In this document: piece after piece, positions 1-9,566 of the stretch
Layout of the letters: each line of letters starts with the position of its first letter
How positions within the stretch are numbered: the stretch's first letter is position 1
Source of the DNA: Sphingobacterium detergens
GTDB lineage: Bacteria > Bacteroidota > Bacteroidia > Sphingobacteriales > Sphingobacteriaceae
DNA: 64,000 nucleotides
Assembly (NCBI RefSeq): GCF_003610355.1
Contig: NZ_RAPY01000008.1
Coordinates: 248,001-312,000, forward strand
Reading direction: 5' to 3'
Notes under the pieces: generated by a model
Told to the model about the DNA's origin: nothing
The model's input: only the letters and a program-made list of their open reading frames with translations
Databases searched by the model: none
Program-made: the position numbers and the translations under genes

Positions 1-169
1 TTTCGATCTTAAATGATTTTTCAGACTCCGAAATATTCACCGCTGGAACACGTGAAACTAAACGATCTGAAATAAAATTATCATTGAATAGATTGTCAAA
101 TACAGTATTTACAAATGGATTTACTGCGTCGGTATTTAAACTTTTTGTAGGGAATTTAATTAATGCCAT
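1..169 (-). CDS. Small heat-shock protein (Hsp20 family), N-terminal part only
   Basis: Only the first 56 codons are in the window; the gene runs off the left edge. The protein starts MALIKFPTKSLN, has an F/N/D-rich stretch and then a VPAVNI segment followed by E-S-E-K-S-F. Bacteroidota Hsp20 proteins have this layout just before the alpha-crystallin domain. Such proteins are ATP-independent holdases for unfolding proteins in the cytoplasm. A strong ribosome binding site (AGGAGG, about 6 bases before the ATG) supports the start and is unusual for this phylum, suggesting high expression. The alpha-crystallin domain is not visible, so the family call rests on the N-terminus alone. Confidence 0.72.
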   Translation of the reverse strand, partial: MALIKFPTKSLNTDAVNPFVNTVFDNLFNDNFISDRLVSRVPAVNISESEKSFKIE

Positions 170-451
170 TTTTTGTCCTCCTAATTTTTTTATTTTTTGT
201 TAAGCTTTATTTTCTAACTCTTTTCTAGGGGATATTCAATTCACGTACCAGTCGCAAAACAAAGACAAAATGTCATTTTCAAATAATTTAAAGCGACATT
301 TTGACACAATACATTTAAAACCGTCCATAAAAGGGCGCGATATTGTCATTGCTTGGAAGACATGATCCCACTACCCGGTATAGCATTAACGTAGCAGTAG
401 GCAAACTGTTTTCAGGCGGATTTAATTTTACAAAACATTAACCTTGGCGCT

Positions 452-1177
452 TTACCCTTCTGGCTCTGATCTTTCTTCTTGTTCCAATGCCCTAATCAGC
501 AAAAACTTAACAGCATCGTAGATATAATCTTTTGCCTCTGCATAGGAAACATCATAAATTCGTGATACCAATACATCATATTGCGGAAAGGGAGAAAATA
601 GTTTAGCGTAATAGGCATCCAGCTGCGCATGAGTTGGTAATTCAAAAGCTAGGCGAAGCTGAAATCGTCGAATAATTGCTGTATCCAATATCTCGGGATG
701 GTTGGTTGCCGCAATCAATACAGCTTCGTTGGGAAAATAATCGATCAGTTGGATAATCGTGTTCACCAGGCGGCGCATCTCCCCTACATCTTTCTCTTCA
801 CTGATCCGCGCTTTTCCAATCTGGTCAAATTCATCGAGAAACAGTACAGCCTTTTCACGTCCTGCCTTATCAAAGACCTGCTTGATATGCTGTGAAGTCT
901 CACCAATGCGGGATGAGATCAAGTTACTCAGATTCAAGATATAGATCGGTTTGTCGAGTGCCGTCGCCAACGCTTTTGCCGTCGTTGTTTTTCCGCAACC
1001 CGAATAACCGTGTAATAGAATCTTGTTGCTTACAGGCAGACCATATTGCGAGAGCTCTCGAATATAGCGATGCTCCTTAATCAGCTGCTGCAGTTTCTGC
1101 CGGCTATCTTCCGCCAAAAAAACATCTTCTAATGCTATCTTTTCCTTATCGGCTATAACAAGATCGTAAATATTCAT
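452..1177 (-). CDS. AAA family ATPase
   Basis: A 241-residue single-domain AAA ATPase. Visible motifs are Walker A GYSGCGKTT (residues 57-65), Walker B VLFLDEFD (111-118), sensor 1 ATN (157-159) and an arginine-finger-like RR at 170-171. The roughly 45 residues before Walker A are helical, and the C-terminal lid is short. It resembles stand-alone AAA proteins that act on other proteins, but no substrate domain is visible, so the target is unknown. It lies downstream of folB on the same strand with its own promoter-like box in between, so it is probably transcribed separately. Cytoplasmic. Confidence 0.85.
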   Translation of the reverse strand: MNIYDLVIADKEKIALEDVFLAEDSRQKLQQLIKEHRYIRELSQYGLPVSNKILLHGYSGCGKTTTAKALATALDKPIYILNLSNLISSRIGETSQHIKQVFDKAGREKAVLFLDEFDQIGKARISEEKDVGEMRRLVNTIIQLIDYFPNEAVLIAATNHPEILDTAIIRRFQLRLAFELPTHAQLDAYYAKLFSPFPQYDVLVSRIYDVSYAEAKDYIYDAVKFLLIRALEQEERSEPEG

Positions 1178-1211
1178 CTTAACAATTTGACACTTTTATA
1201 CAATGGATCCG

Positions 1212-1219
1212 CAAATTTA
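1212..1219 (-). promoter_or_regulatory. Promoter -7 box (TAAATTTG) for the AAA ATPase gene
   Basis: On the minus strand the sequence is TAAATTTG, a full match to the Bacteroidota consensus TAnnTTTG, 35 bases before the ATG of the AAA gene. No clear -33 TTG at the usual distance is seen. Confidence 0.45.
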
Positions 1220-1257
1220 GGCAGGTATTTCAAACTTTTGCTGGTCCAGTTTGAAAA

Positions 1258-1626
1258 TTAATCATTCAGGTATTTCAAACCGACCTGCGAATAGGATAAG
1301 TCGCCGCCAAAAGGTGGATTCGATTTGCGAATGACAACCTCAATCATTACGGCATGCGGTACCCCTAGCCGAATCTGTTCCAATATTTCTGCCGCTGCAG
1401 ATTCCAACAGTTTCCGTTTGGGTTGCATCACACGAGCAGTGATCTGATACAGTTCTTCATAATTTAGCGTATTACGCAAATCTTCGGTTTCTGTATTATG
1501 AAAAGGGAAAGAGACATCAATAGACACAAAAAATTCATTCCCGAGAATCTGCTCCTCCTCGTAATAGCCAATCGGCGCATAAAACCGCGCTTCTTTCAAT
1601 GAGACTGTCTGTAAAATGGTTGCCAT
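1258..1626 (-). CDS. folB: Dihydroneopterin aldolase
   Basis: Folate pathway enzyme that converts 7,8-dihydroneopterin to 6-hydroxymethyl-dihydropterin and glycolaldehyde. The 122-residue length is typical. Visible family features are the FYAPIGYYEEEQ segment near residues 15-26, containing the substrate-binding glutamate, a central LNYEELY motif, LLESAAAEI near 73-81, and the catalytic-type lysine K101 in VIRKSNPP. The open frame extends two codons upstream only by using TTG; the ATG at 1626 matches the family start (MATILQTVSL). No other folate gene is nearby, so the gene is isolated from the rest of its pathway. Cytoplasmic. Confidence 0.92.
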   Translation of the reverse strand: MATILQTVSLKEARFYAPIGYYEEEQILGNEFFVSIDVSFPFHNTETEDLRNTLNYEELYQITARVMQPKRKLLESAAAEILEQIRLGVPHAVMIEVVIRKSNPPFGGDLSYSQVGLKYLND

Positions 1627-1808
1627 GCACAAACCTAAGCAAATTGTTCCGAAATCAAAAAATCGACAGTTTCGACGAGTTCAATAGCATCAGACCAGAG
1701 AAAAATCTCATCCAGACACAAGCAGACATTTAAATAGATCCTATTCAAAATTATAATTGTATATAAAAGCAAATTTTCCTAAGTTTAAATACACCAAAAA
1801 CCCAACAG

Positions 1809-2537
1809 ATGAACTTTTCTTTATCTTCGGCACTATGCCTAGCGATCTTATGCGGTTCCAGCGCAATCCATGCCCAAACAAATATGAAACCCAGCGATAC
1901 AGAGTATTACAAACCTGTTCCGCCAACGGTAACACTCAACAAGGGAATCCCAAGTGATGCCATTGTTCTTTTTGATGGCAAGGACCTGAGCAAATGGAAG
2001 AGCGAAAAGGGGAATGCAAACTGGACAGTTGCCAATAATACGCTTGAAGTAAAACCCGGAACTGGAAATATCGAGACAACCGAGCATTTCGGCGACTTTC
2101 AGCTCCATATTGAATGGAAGAGTCCCGAGCTCATCAAGGGCGAAGGACAAGGCAGAGGGAATAGCGGCATTTTCCTGCAGGGGCTCTATGAAATTCAGGT
2201 ATTGGACAACAATAACAATCCGACCTATGTCAATGGTGGCGCAGGAAGTCTTTATAAACAACGTCCGCCGTTGGCTCAAGTCATTGTAACGGACAAATGG
2301 CATGTATACGATATCATTTACAAGGCTCCCCAGTTTAACAAAGACAGTCTATTGATTAGCAAAGGCACAGTGACTGTGCTCCACAATGGCGTCCTTGTCC
2401 AGAATAACACCCAGATTGATGGCACAACAGAGTACATTGGACTTCCGAAACAGGTGAGCCATGGTCCCGGCCCCATTATCCTGCAAGATCATGGTGATCT
2501 GGTCCAGTTTAGAAATATCTGGCTCCGCAAACTATAG
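1809..2537 (+). CDS. Secreted DUF1080 protein (3-keto-disaccharide hydrolase-like)
   Basis: 242 residues with a signal peptide likely cleaved after HAQ (about residue 23). The mature part is one DUF1080 domain: VLFDGKDLSKWK near residue 53, WTVANNTLEVKPG, FGDFQLHIEWK, a GNSGIFLQGLYEIQVLD core and a C-terminal ILQDHGDLVQFRNIW. DUF1080 is a jelly-roll domain related to glucanases; some members hydrolyse 3-keto-disaccharides. It probably acts in the periplasm or at the surface on a sugar. Monocistronic, with a hairpin terminator just downstream. A second DUF1080 protein lies at 60957-61937. The exact substrate cannot be read from the sequence. Confidence 0.88.
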   Translation: MNFSLSSALCLAILCGSSAIHAQTNMKPSDTEYYKPVPPTVTLNKGIPSDAIVLFDGKDLSKWKSEKGNANWTVANNTLEVKPGTGNIETTEHFGDFQLHIEWKSPELIKGEGQGRGNSGIFLQGLYEIQVLDNNNNPTYVNGGAGSLYKQRPPLAQVIVTDKWHVYDIIYKAPQFNKDSLLISKGTVTVLHNGVLVQNNTQIDGTTEYIGLPKQVSHGPGPIILQDHGDLVQFRNIWLRKL

Positions 2538-2583
2538 ATCGACACAACAATTTCAGTTAGACAAGCAACAATTCTGTACTAGG

Positions 2584-2620
2584 TTTTATAGGGCTATTTC
2601 CCTAATTTAGCCCTATAAAA
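2584..2620 (+). terminator. Hairpin terminator after the DUF1080 gene
   Basis: A perfect 13-bp inverted repeat (2584-2596 with 2608-2620; arms of the type TTTTATAGGGCTA) around an 11-base loop, ending in A/T-rich sequence on both sides. Likely works in both directions. Confidence 0.7.
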
Positions 2621-2695
2621 TTTAAAAGCAAACTCCATCATAAGAGCAAAAAACACTTATGGTCGGCTCAGCATCATTAAAAATAAATTATTCTA

Positions 2696-4873
2696 ATGAA
2701 AAGAATTGCGCTATTCTTCTTGTTGGCAAGTGCCTTAACCAGCCATGCCCAACGAAACCTTAATTTGGAAGAAACGGTATTCGGACCGCGCACCTATGCG
2801 CCAACATCGATTACTGCAGCTTCCTGGATACCAAAATCAAACAGCCTCACTTACCTCGATAAATCGTATCAAAATCTGCTCTCCAAAAGTGCAGCAAACA
2901 ATTGGGCAGAGACGAGCTTGTTATCTAAAACTGAGCTCGAAACAGCTTTGAAAGCTGCAATTCCAAACGAAACATTCAGCTTACGCATGTTTCCTTACGA
3001 CTACAAATGGCGTGATGGCAATTCACTCTTGCTTCAGGTAGATGGCAAAGACAAAGTATATACTGTCGTCTATAATCTCAAGTCTAAAAATATAGAAAGT
3101 TTTATCGGCAACGATAGCCAAGGTGCTAACCGCGAACTAAGCACAGACTTTTCTAAAATCGCTTATTTGGTGGACAATAATATTGCCATCGTTGACAAAA
3201 ACGGAAAAGTAACTGCTGTAACCAACGACAGCGACAAAGGTATTGTGAATGGTAGTGATTATACCCACCGTCAGGAATTCGGTATCAAAAAAGGCATGTG
3301 GTGGAATGCTCAAAATGACAAATTACTCTACTACCGCAAGAATGAAACCATGGTCGCCAACTATCCACTCCCCCAATGGAGTCCGAAAGTTGCCGAAATC
3401 AAATGGATAAAATACCCCATGACAGGGCAAAAATCGGAGGAGGTAACACTGGTTGTCTACAACAGTGTTACAGGACAAAAAGTAACCTTACAGACCGGAG
3501 ATCATAGCGAACAATACCTGACCAGTGTAACCTGGGATCCTTCAGGTAAATTCATTTATGTAGGCGTTCTCAACCGCGGCCAAAATGACCTCAAGTTCAA
3601 TAAATACAATGCTGAAACCGGAGCGCTGGTTAAAACATTGTTTGAGGAAACCGCAACAACTTGGGTAGAGCCAGAAAATCCACTTACCTTCTTACCAAAC
3701 ACAGCGGATCAATTTCTTTACCAATCCGACAAAGACGGCTACAACCAGCTTTACCGCTACAATACGGAGGGAAAACTGATTAAAAAATTAGGCTTTAAGG
3801 ACATAGTGCTAGAAAACCTATTGGACTTCTCGGCTGATGGAAACAAAATAAGTTATATCGGTGTCACCAATAATGGCATGGACCGTCAATTATTTGAGGT
3901 AGACCTCAAATCCGGAAAAACAGTACAGCTAACAAATGAATCTGGTATACACCAGGCTTCGTTGAGTGGTGATGGCAAATATATCTATGACCAATATAGT
4001 GACCTGAAGACACCCAACATAATCCAGATCAAGGAGGTCAAATCGGGTAAGGGAACTGTCCTGGTCAAAGCTGACAATCCATTCAGCGGAAAAATTAATA
4101 ATCCAAAAATAGAATTTGTCCAACTTACTTCGGCTGATGGCAAATATCCCCTGACCGGCCGTATTATCTATCCAAATGATTTTGACCCTGCGAAGAAATA
4201 TCCGGTCATGTATTATCTGTATGGTGGTTCTCATTCACAATTGGTTTCCAACAAATGGCTAGGTGGAGCAGGTTACTTTGATCTTTATATGGCCCAACAG
4301 GGATATATCGTCTTTACAATGGACAATCGCGGCACCAATTACCGAGGCCGTGATTTTTATACGGCTACTCACCGTAACCTTGGTCAAAATGAAATGGCCG
4401 ATCAACTCAAAGGAATTGAATTCCTAAAATCAAAGTCCTTTGTCGATCAACAACGCATGGGAATCTTCGGCTGGAGTTTCGGTGGATTTATGACGACTTC
4501 ATTTATGTTACATCATAACGATATTTTTAAAGCCGCAGTCGCTGGAGGTCCAGTTATTGACTGGAAGTTTTATGAAGTAATGTATGGCGAGCGTTATATG
4601 GACACACCTCAGGAAAACCCTGAAGGATATAAACTAACTTCCTTGTTGAACAAAGCAGATCAGCTAAAAGGACGCTTATTGATCATCCATGGCGCACAAG
4701 ATCCAGTGGTTGTACAACAAAACAGCATGGAGTTTTTAGAAGCCTGTATTAAGGCTGGAAAACAAGTCGATTATTTCTTATACCCTACCCACGAACATAA
4801 TGTGATGGGCAAAGATCGTATCCATATGTACGAGAAAATTGCGGATTATTTTAATCAGCATCTAAAAAAATAA
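2696..4873 (+). CDS. Secreted S9 family prolyl oligopeptidase (dipeptidyl-peptidase IV-like)
   Basis: 725 residues. Signal peptide MKRIALFFLLASALTSHAQ, then an N-terminal beta-propeller region (about 40-480, DPP4 N-terminal type) and a C-terminal alpha/beta hydrolase. The catalytic triad is visible: Ser594 in GWSFGG, Asp669 in GAQDP, and His701 in THEHN. PVMYYLYGGSHSQLV and FTMDNRGTNYRGRDF are typical DPP4-family segments. It should release N-terminal dipeptides, mostly X-Pro, from peptides in the periplasm, supporting peptide feeding. Two other secreted hydrolase-like genes follow on the opposite strand. Length and motif order are normal for the family. Confidence 0.93.
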   Translation: MKRIALFFLLASALTSHAQRNLNLEETVFGPRTYAPTSITAASWIPKSNSLTYLDKSYQNLLSKSAANNWAETSLLSKTELETALKAAIPNETFSLRMFPYDYKWRDGNSLLLQVDGKDKVYTVVYNLKSKNIESFIGNDSQGANRELSTDFSKIAYLVDNNIAIVDKNGKVTAVTNDSDKGIVNGSDYTHRQEFGIKKGMWWNAQNDKLLYYRKNETMVANYPLPQWSPKVAEIKWIKYPMTGQKSEEVTLVVYNSVTGQKVTLQTGDHSEQYLTSVTWDPSGKFIYVGVLNRGQNDLKFNKYNAETGALVKTLFEETATTWVEPENPLTFLPNTADQFLYQSDKDGYNQLYRYNTEGKLIKKLGFKDIVLENLLDFSADGNKISYIGVTNNGMDRQLFEVDLKSGKTVQLTNESGIHQASLSGDGKYIYDQYSDLKTPNIIQIKEVKSGKGTVLVKADNPFSGKINNPKIEFVQLTSADGKYPLTGRIIYPNDFDPAKKYPVMYYLYGGSHSQLVSNKWLGGAGYFDLYMAQQGYIVFTMDNRGTNYRGRDFYTATHRNLGQNEMADQLKGIEFLKSKSFVDQQRMGIFGWSFGGFMTTSFMLHHNDIFKAAVAGGPVIDWKFYEVMYGERYMDTPQENPEGYKLTSLLNKADQLKGRLLIIHGAQDPVVVQQNSMEFLEACIKAGKQVDYFLYPTHEHNVMGKDRIHMYEKIADYFNQHLKK

Positions 4874-4891
4874 GTAGTAACAGCTCATCAT

Positions 4892-4927
4892 ACAAAGGCG
4901 CCTTTCTTTTCGGATTGGCGCCTTTGT
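4892..4927. terminator. Bidirectional terminator between converging genes
   Basis: Perfect 11-bp stem, ACAAAGGCGCC paired with GGCGCCTTTGT, around a 14-base loop. It lies between the ends of the DPP4-like gene (+) and the NodB-like gene (-) and is symmetric, so it can serve both. Confidence 0.75.
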
Positions 4928-4953
4928 GTTATTAAGAACAAATTGTTCAATCG

Positions 4954-5925
4954 CTAATTGGGGTACTGTTCCAGTCCTTCAGAAAGGCTATACAGCGTCC
5001 AATGTTTTGCTTTAATGGCGTCAGCCTCCGTCTGGAGCAACTTAATAAAATCCCGCACCCCCAACTCTTCATTACCATTTCCATGAATCAAAACAATGCT
5101 ACCATTATGCACCGGTTGCCCTTTAGCCAGCCAAGCATCAGAGCCAACGGCAATTAGACCAAAAGATAGCAGCTTTTCGATAATCGCACGATCCGAAACC
5201 AAACCTGGGCAGCGGAAAAAGACAGAAGGCATAAGTCCATTTTTCAGCATCAATTTTTCATTGGCCAGTATCTCATAACTCAAATCAGTACCTGGAGATA
5301 ACAAAAAATTAGATACCAGAGGCTTACTATTAAAAACATGATCATAGGTATGATTAATCCAAGTGATCTCGATCCCCTTTTTCTCCAAAGATTTCAACCA
5401 GGCTAAGTCATCGGGGTGATTTAACAGCCATTTTCCTGACACAGACACCGCCAATGGCAGTGTACTGTCCAACCCCTTAAATGCAGATAGTACATCTTCA
5501 AAAATATCCTTGTCTAAAGGTTTATGGGAAGGACACAAGTCAATCGTTAGGTTTATTCCGGATTCTTTCGGCAGTCTAAAATTCAGTCCCGCATCCTGCA
5601 GATTATTTTCTGTTTTCCTGACGATGGAGAAGCAACGTTCATACACCGTTCCATTTAAGCTTTTGTTGACCTGTACAGAATCTCTACTGCGGACTTTAAG
5701 CAACTTACTATCCACAATACGAGTCTCTAGTGTCATTGGATCTACTATGAGATAATATTTACTTCCCATGACCGTAAAACTTCGTATCCCGATCAGCGGT
5801 CGGGCATTTTCCTCTAAGGCAATCCATTCTCTTTTATAATTATCCAGATCCCCATGGGGAATCTGGGCAAAAGCGAAACTGAAGAAGAAAAGGAATACGA
5901 TCGTAAATACAAGCTGTTTCATCAT
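4954..5925 (-). CDS. Secreted polysaccharide deacetylase-like (NodB-fold) protein
   Basis: 323 residues with a clear signal peptide (ends about residue 20, FAFA/Q). An N-terminal region of about 100 residues has no family I recognise. From about residue 120 it shows degenerate NodB motifs: LTIDLCPSH (127-134), where the TFDDGPS motif sits in deacetylases; NHTYDH (191-196) as the HxxxH metal motif; FFRCPG near 236-241 and IVLIHGNG near 277-284. The first Asp (129) is kept but the second, metal-binding Asp is Leu130, so classical deacetylase activity is doubtful. Its ATG overlaps the stop of the M28 peptidase upstream (TAATG), implying translational coupling. The partner is a secreted peptidase, so periplasmic polymer processing is the likely setting. 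Confidence 0.7.
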   Translation of the reverse strand: MMKQLVFTIVFLFFFSFAFAQIPHGDLDNYKREWIALEENARPLIGIRSFTVMGSKYYLIVDPMTLETRIVDSKLLKVRSRDSVQVNKSLNGTVYERCFSIVRKTENNLQDAGLNFRLPKESGINLTIDLCPSHKPLDKDIFEDVLSAFKGLDSTLPLAVSVSGKWLLNHPDDLAWLKSLEKKGIEITWINHTYDHVFNSKPLVSNFLLSPGTDLSYEILANEKLMLKNGLMPSVFFRCPGLVSDRAIIEKLLSFGLIAVGSDAWLAKGQPVHNGSIVLIHGNGNEELGVRDFIKLLQTEADAIKAKHWTLYSLSEGLEQYPN

Positions 5926-7490
5926 TAATTACCGCTTGTCCTTTTGGACTGTAAATTTGTTGGCCAAGCCATTTGTTTACCAGTTTTATCCACAGGTAAT
6001 ACGATTTTCTCTCTTGACACCAATGCAGGCTCCTCACAAGCAAGGTAAGTTAATACCGCAACAATAATCGCATTCTGCTTGACTTCGTCGAAGACAATTT
6101 TATCGTAGGTATCCCGATTCGTATGCCAGGTTACTTTTCCATAATCCCAGGAAGTGGAAGAAAGGCCAAAGGCCGGAATCCCTTTTTGTACAAAAGAAGA
6201 GTGGTCACTTCCACCCGTTCCCGGCATTCCCGGAAAGCTGGTCTGGATCTCGTTACGAAATTCTTCGGGTAGATATTGTAACCAACGGCCGATATATTCA
6301 TATGCCTTTTCAAAACCACTGCCGCCGATACGCACAATACGTCCTGTTCCATTATCCTGGTTCCATACCACCTGAATATTTTTTGCGATATCAGGATGAT
6401 CCTCCACAAAAGCCGAAGAGCCGTTCAAGCCCTGTTCCTCACTCCCCCAGTTGCCGACCAGGATCGTTCTTTTATTTTCGGGATATACTTTCCGCAGGAT
6501 ACGAACTGCTTCCATCATTGTAATCACCCCCGTTGCATTATCTGTCGCACCCGAAGCACCATCCCATGAATCTAAATGTGCAGACAAAACTACATACTCA
6601 TTGGGCTTCTCTTTTCCTTTGATCTCGGCAATGCTATTATAAGTTTTTGCTGTACCAAGTTCCTTGGATTTACCCTGCAAGAGTATACGCGGTTTGACGC
6701 CACGCACAGCCATACGATGAAGGAGGCTATAATCCTCCAAAGCAATATTAAAAACAGGAATCTGCTTCGATTTCGCATCAAAAATCCGTGTAAGCCCCGG
6801 CAGTTCTGTCCAGTAAGAATCGATCACACCTACAGCACCAGCGGTTTCCAATGCCAATGGTAGTGTACGTCGTGTACTTCCAGTATAGGTCATACTGAGC
6901 TCCCATTGCTTGAGCTGTTCACTCTTTAAGGCCTGATATTTTTCATAACCCTGGGCAGAGGCAGATTCCTTCCAGTTGGCATCCGAACGACCCGAGATCG
7001 GGTTCATGCCAATCAGGACAATTTTACCTTTTACCGTCTTTAACCAAGATTGGAAATCAGCCTGAGAACTAAACAAAGGCATCGCCACCACTTCTGCTTC
7101 TACACCTTTTTCCTTCGTCATCGGACTAAAGGCTAATTGCGTCCCTTCGAGTGATTTGATCCGTGGATAGGTCATCGTCACCGCTGAGGTCCCTCTTTCC
7201 CAGGAACGCCATTCTCCATAAGGTTCATTTCGTGCATCCGCACCAAGTGCGGTGTATTGTTTGACCACCCAGTCGTGTGCCTGCTGCATCTGTGGACTCC
7301 CCACCAAACGTGGACCGATCATATCAACAAGTTCAAAAGCATAGTTTTCGAGCTGGGAGTTTGCCTGAGCTTCCTGAACAATAGCCGCAACAACAGCATC
7401 TTTATTTTGTGCAAAAATCGCTGAGCTACTCAATAGCATAAATGCCAACCCAAAAGACTTCAAATTTCTCTGTTTAGTATATAGTTTCAT
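5925..7490 (-). CDS. Secreted M28 family zinc aminopeptidase/carboxypeptidase
   Basis: 521 residues. Signal peptide to about residue 28 (SSSAIFAQ), a protease-associated-type insert (about 130-260) and an M28 di-zinc peptidase core. The metal motif region is VVLSAHLDSWDGASGATDNATG-like (HLDSW then DNATG), followed by GSEEQGL with the catalytic Glu pair and PGTGGSDHSSF with a late ligand region. The arrangement resembles carboxypeptidase Q/plasma glutamate carboxypeptidase rather than aminopeptidase Y. Expected to act in the periplasm on peptides. It heads an operon with the NodB-like gene, with which it shares one base (TAATG). A terminator of asnB lies just upstream, so transcription starts between 7490 and about 7580. 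Confidence 0.9.
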   Translation of the reverse strand: MKLYTKQRNLKSFGLAFMLLSSSAIFAQNKDAVVAAIVQEAQANSQLENYAFELVDMIGPRLVGSPQMQQAHDWVVKQYTALGADARNEPYGEWRSWERGTSAVTMTYPRIKSLEGTQLAFSPMTKEKGVEAEVVAMPLFSSQADFQSWLKTVKGKIVLIGMNPISGRSDANWKESASAQGYEKYQALKSEQLKQWELSMTYTGSTRRTLPLALETAGAVGVIDSYWTELPGLTRIFDAKSKQIPVFNIALEDYSLLHRMAVRGVKPRILLQGKSKELGTAKTYNSIAEIKGKEKPNEYVVLSAHLDSWDGASGATDNATGVITMMEAVRILRKVYPENKRTILVGNWGSEEQGLNGSSAFVEDHPDIAKNIQVVWNQDNGTGRIVRIGGSGFEKAYEYIGRWLQYLPEEFRNEIQTSFPGMPGTGGSDHSSFVQKGIPAFGLSSTSWDYGKVTWHTNRDTYDKIVFDEVKQNAIIVAVLTYLACEEPALVSREKIVLPVDKTGKQMAWPTNLQSKRTSGN

Positions 7491-7578
7491 TTGTAATTTA
7501 ATTAGTTCACCATTCCGTAGGTTCGGTTGGTTTGGTTTTTTTCGAAAATTACTAAAGATAATTCAAAAAACATATTCC

Positions 7579-7610
7579 AAAAAAATAGGGATGCCTTTGG
7601 ACATCCCTAT
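7579..7610 (-). terminator. Rho-independent terminator of asnB
   Basis: Read on the minus strand: ATAGGGATG, 8-base loop, CATCCCTAT, then a run of seven T. Located about 30 bases after the asnB stop. Confidence 0.85.
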
Positions 7611-7640
7611 TACAACATTAGTATATGGTTGGTTGATTAT

Positions 7641-9329
7641 CTACACAGCTTCTACTTTGGATTTTTCGTAGCTCTCCTGATGCACAGAGGCTACTGCTCT
7701 TCCAGATGGATCATTTAGATTTTGGAAAGAAGCATCCCAAGCAAGGGCTTCCGGTGTGCTACAAGCAACAGATTTTACTGAAGGAACAGTCTGTGCAGCA
7801 GCTGTGGAAGGAAAATGCGATTCGAAGATTGTTCTATACAAAAACTCTTCCTTGTTCTTTGGTGTATTGATTGGGAAACGTTCGGCTGCTGCTGCAAATT
7901 CCTGATCAGAAACCTTGCTTTCTGCCTGCTCTTTTAAGGTATCTATCCAGCTATAACCGACACCATCCGAGAACTGTTCTTTTTGACGCCAGGCGATGCT
8001 TTCCGGAAGATAATCCTCAAAAGCTTTACGCACGACCCATTTCTCCATTTTACCATCACGGATCATTTTATCGGATGGATTGATACGCATGGCAATATCC
8101 ATAAATTCTTTATCCAGGAAAGGTACACGTCCTTCGACACCCCAGGCTGCCAGCGATTTATTTGCACGTAGACAGTCATAGAGGTACAGTTTTTTCAGTT
8201 TACGAACAGTTTCCTCGTGAAACTCCTGTGCATTAGGCGCCTTGTGAAAATACAAGTAGCCGCCAAAAAGCTCATCGGATCCCTCACCAGACAGCACCAT
8301 TTTGATGCCCATGGATTTGATCACACGTGCCAGTAAGTACATCGGAGTCGAAGCGCGGATAGTCGTCACATCGTAAGTCTCCAGGTGATAGATCACATCG
8401 CGGATGGCATCCAAACCTTCCTGAATGGTGAAGTTGATTTCATGGTGGATTGTTCCAATATGATCAGCAGCCTTTTGTGCTGCAATTAAATCAGGTGCAC
8501 CTTTCAAGCCAACAGCAAAAGAATGCAATTGTGGATACCAGGCATCCTCTTTATCGTCAGTTTCAATACGTTTAGATGCAAATTTTTTGGTCACTGCAGC
8601 AATCACAGAAGAGTCAAGACCTCCCGAAAGCAATACACCATAAGGAACATCAGACATTAATTGGCGATGTACTGCATCTTCCAATGCTTTACGCAATACG
8701 GCGATATCAGTCTCCTTATCTTTCACCGTGTCATAGCTTTCCCAATCGCGTTGGTACCAACGTTGCGGTGTTGTACCTTCTTTACTATATAAATAATGTC
8801 CCGGAGGAAATTGCTCAATCGTCTCGCAGAAACCTTCCAAAGACTTTAATTCAGAAGCGACAAACAGTTGTCCTTGCGCATCCTTTCCGTAATACAATGG
8901 GATAATCCCCATATGGTCACGGGCAACAAAAAATGAGTCATCACGCGAATCATATAATGCGAAACCAAAGATACCGTTCAACTCATCGACAAACGATGGC
9001 CCCTTGGCTAAATACAATGCCAATATTACCTCCGAGTCACTCTGTGTTGCGAACGCATAATCCGGAAGGCTATTCCTTAATTCATGGTGGTTATAGATCT
9101 CGCCATTTACAGCCAATACAACTTTGCCATCCGGACTGTACAAAGGTTGACTACCTGATTTCGGGTCAACAATAGCTAATCGCTCATGAGCCAATAAAGC
9201 TTTCTCGCCCGTAAATATGCCAGACCAATCTGGACCACGGTGACGAATACGTTTTGACATTTCCAATACTTGGGATCTCAATGAGTCTGCAGGTTGCTTC
9301 AATTCAAAAGCGCCAATAATTCCACACAT
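7641..9329 (-). CDS. asnB: Asparagine synthetase B (glutamine-hydrolysing)
   Basis: 562 residues, normal length. Makes asparagine from aspartate, ATP and glutamine in the cytoplasm. The N-terminus is MCGIIGAFE, so Cys2 becomes the class II amidotransferase nucleophile after Met removal; RHRGPDWSG, LAIVDP and VNGEIYNH follow in the glutaminase domain. The synthetase domain has the pyrophosphate loop LLSGGLDSS and GEGSDELFGGY. The C-terminal 40 residues are Ala/Ser-rich and variable. Stands alone with its own terminator. The AT-rich upstream region contains a promoter-like TACTTTG on the minus strand near 9380, one base short of the full TAnnTTTG consensus. Confidence 0.97.
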   Translation of the reverse strand: MCGIIGAFELKQPADSLRSQVLEMSKRIRHRGPDWSGIFTGEKALLAHERLAIVDPKSGSQPLYSPDGKVVLAVNGEIYNHHELRNSLPDYAFATQSDSEVILALYLAKGPSFVDELNGIFGFALYDSRDDSFFVARDHMGIIPLYYGKDAQGQLFVASELKSLEGFCETIEQFPPGHYLYSKEGTTPQRWYQRDWESYDTVKDKETDIAVLRKALEDAVHRQLMSDVPYGVLLSGGLDSSVIAAVTKKFASKRIETDDKEDAWYPQLHSFAVGLKGAPDLIAAQKAADHIGTIHHEINFTIQEGLDAIRDVIYHLETYDVTTIRASTPMYLLARVIKSMGIKMVLSGEGSDELFGGYLYFHKAPNAQEFHEETVRKLKKLYLYDCLRANKSLAAWGVEGRVPFLDKEFMDIAMRINPSDKMIRDGKMEKWVVRKAFEDYLPESIAWRQKEQFSDGVGYSWIDTLKEQAESKVSDQEFAAAAERFPINTPKNKEEFLYRTIFESHFPSTAAAQTVPSVKSVACSTPEALAWDASFQNLNDPSGRAVASVHQESYEKSKVEAV

Positions 9330-9566
9330 ATTATGAAAATTTTAAATATTTCGTTTTTACATTATGTTCTTGATACAAAGTAAAACAATTAAAAACTAAA
9401 TTCATAATAATTTTTAATTTTTATTATGTTTTTACTAATAAACACCATTTAAACAAGTAAAATTAGCAACAAAACAACTATTTATTTACAATAATCACAC
9501 AATAGATTAACAACAGCTTTCAAGATTTATCATTAAATTCACTCAGTAATCAAATAAACCAAGGAC

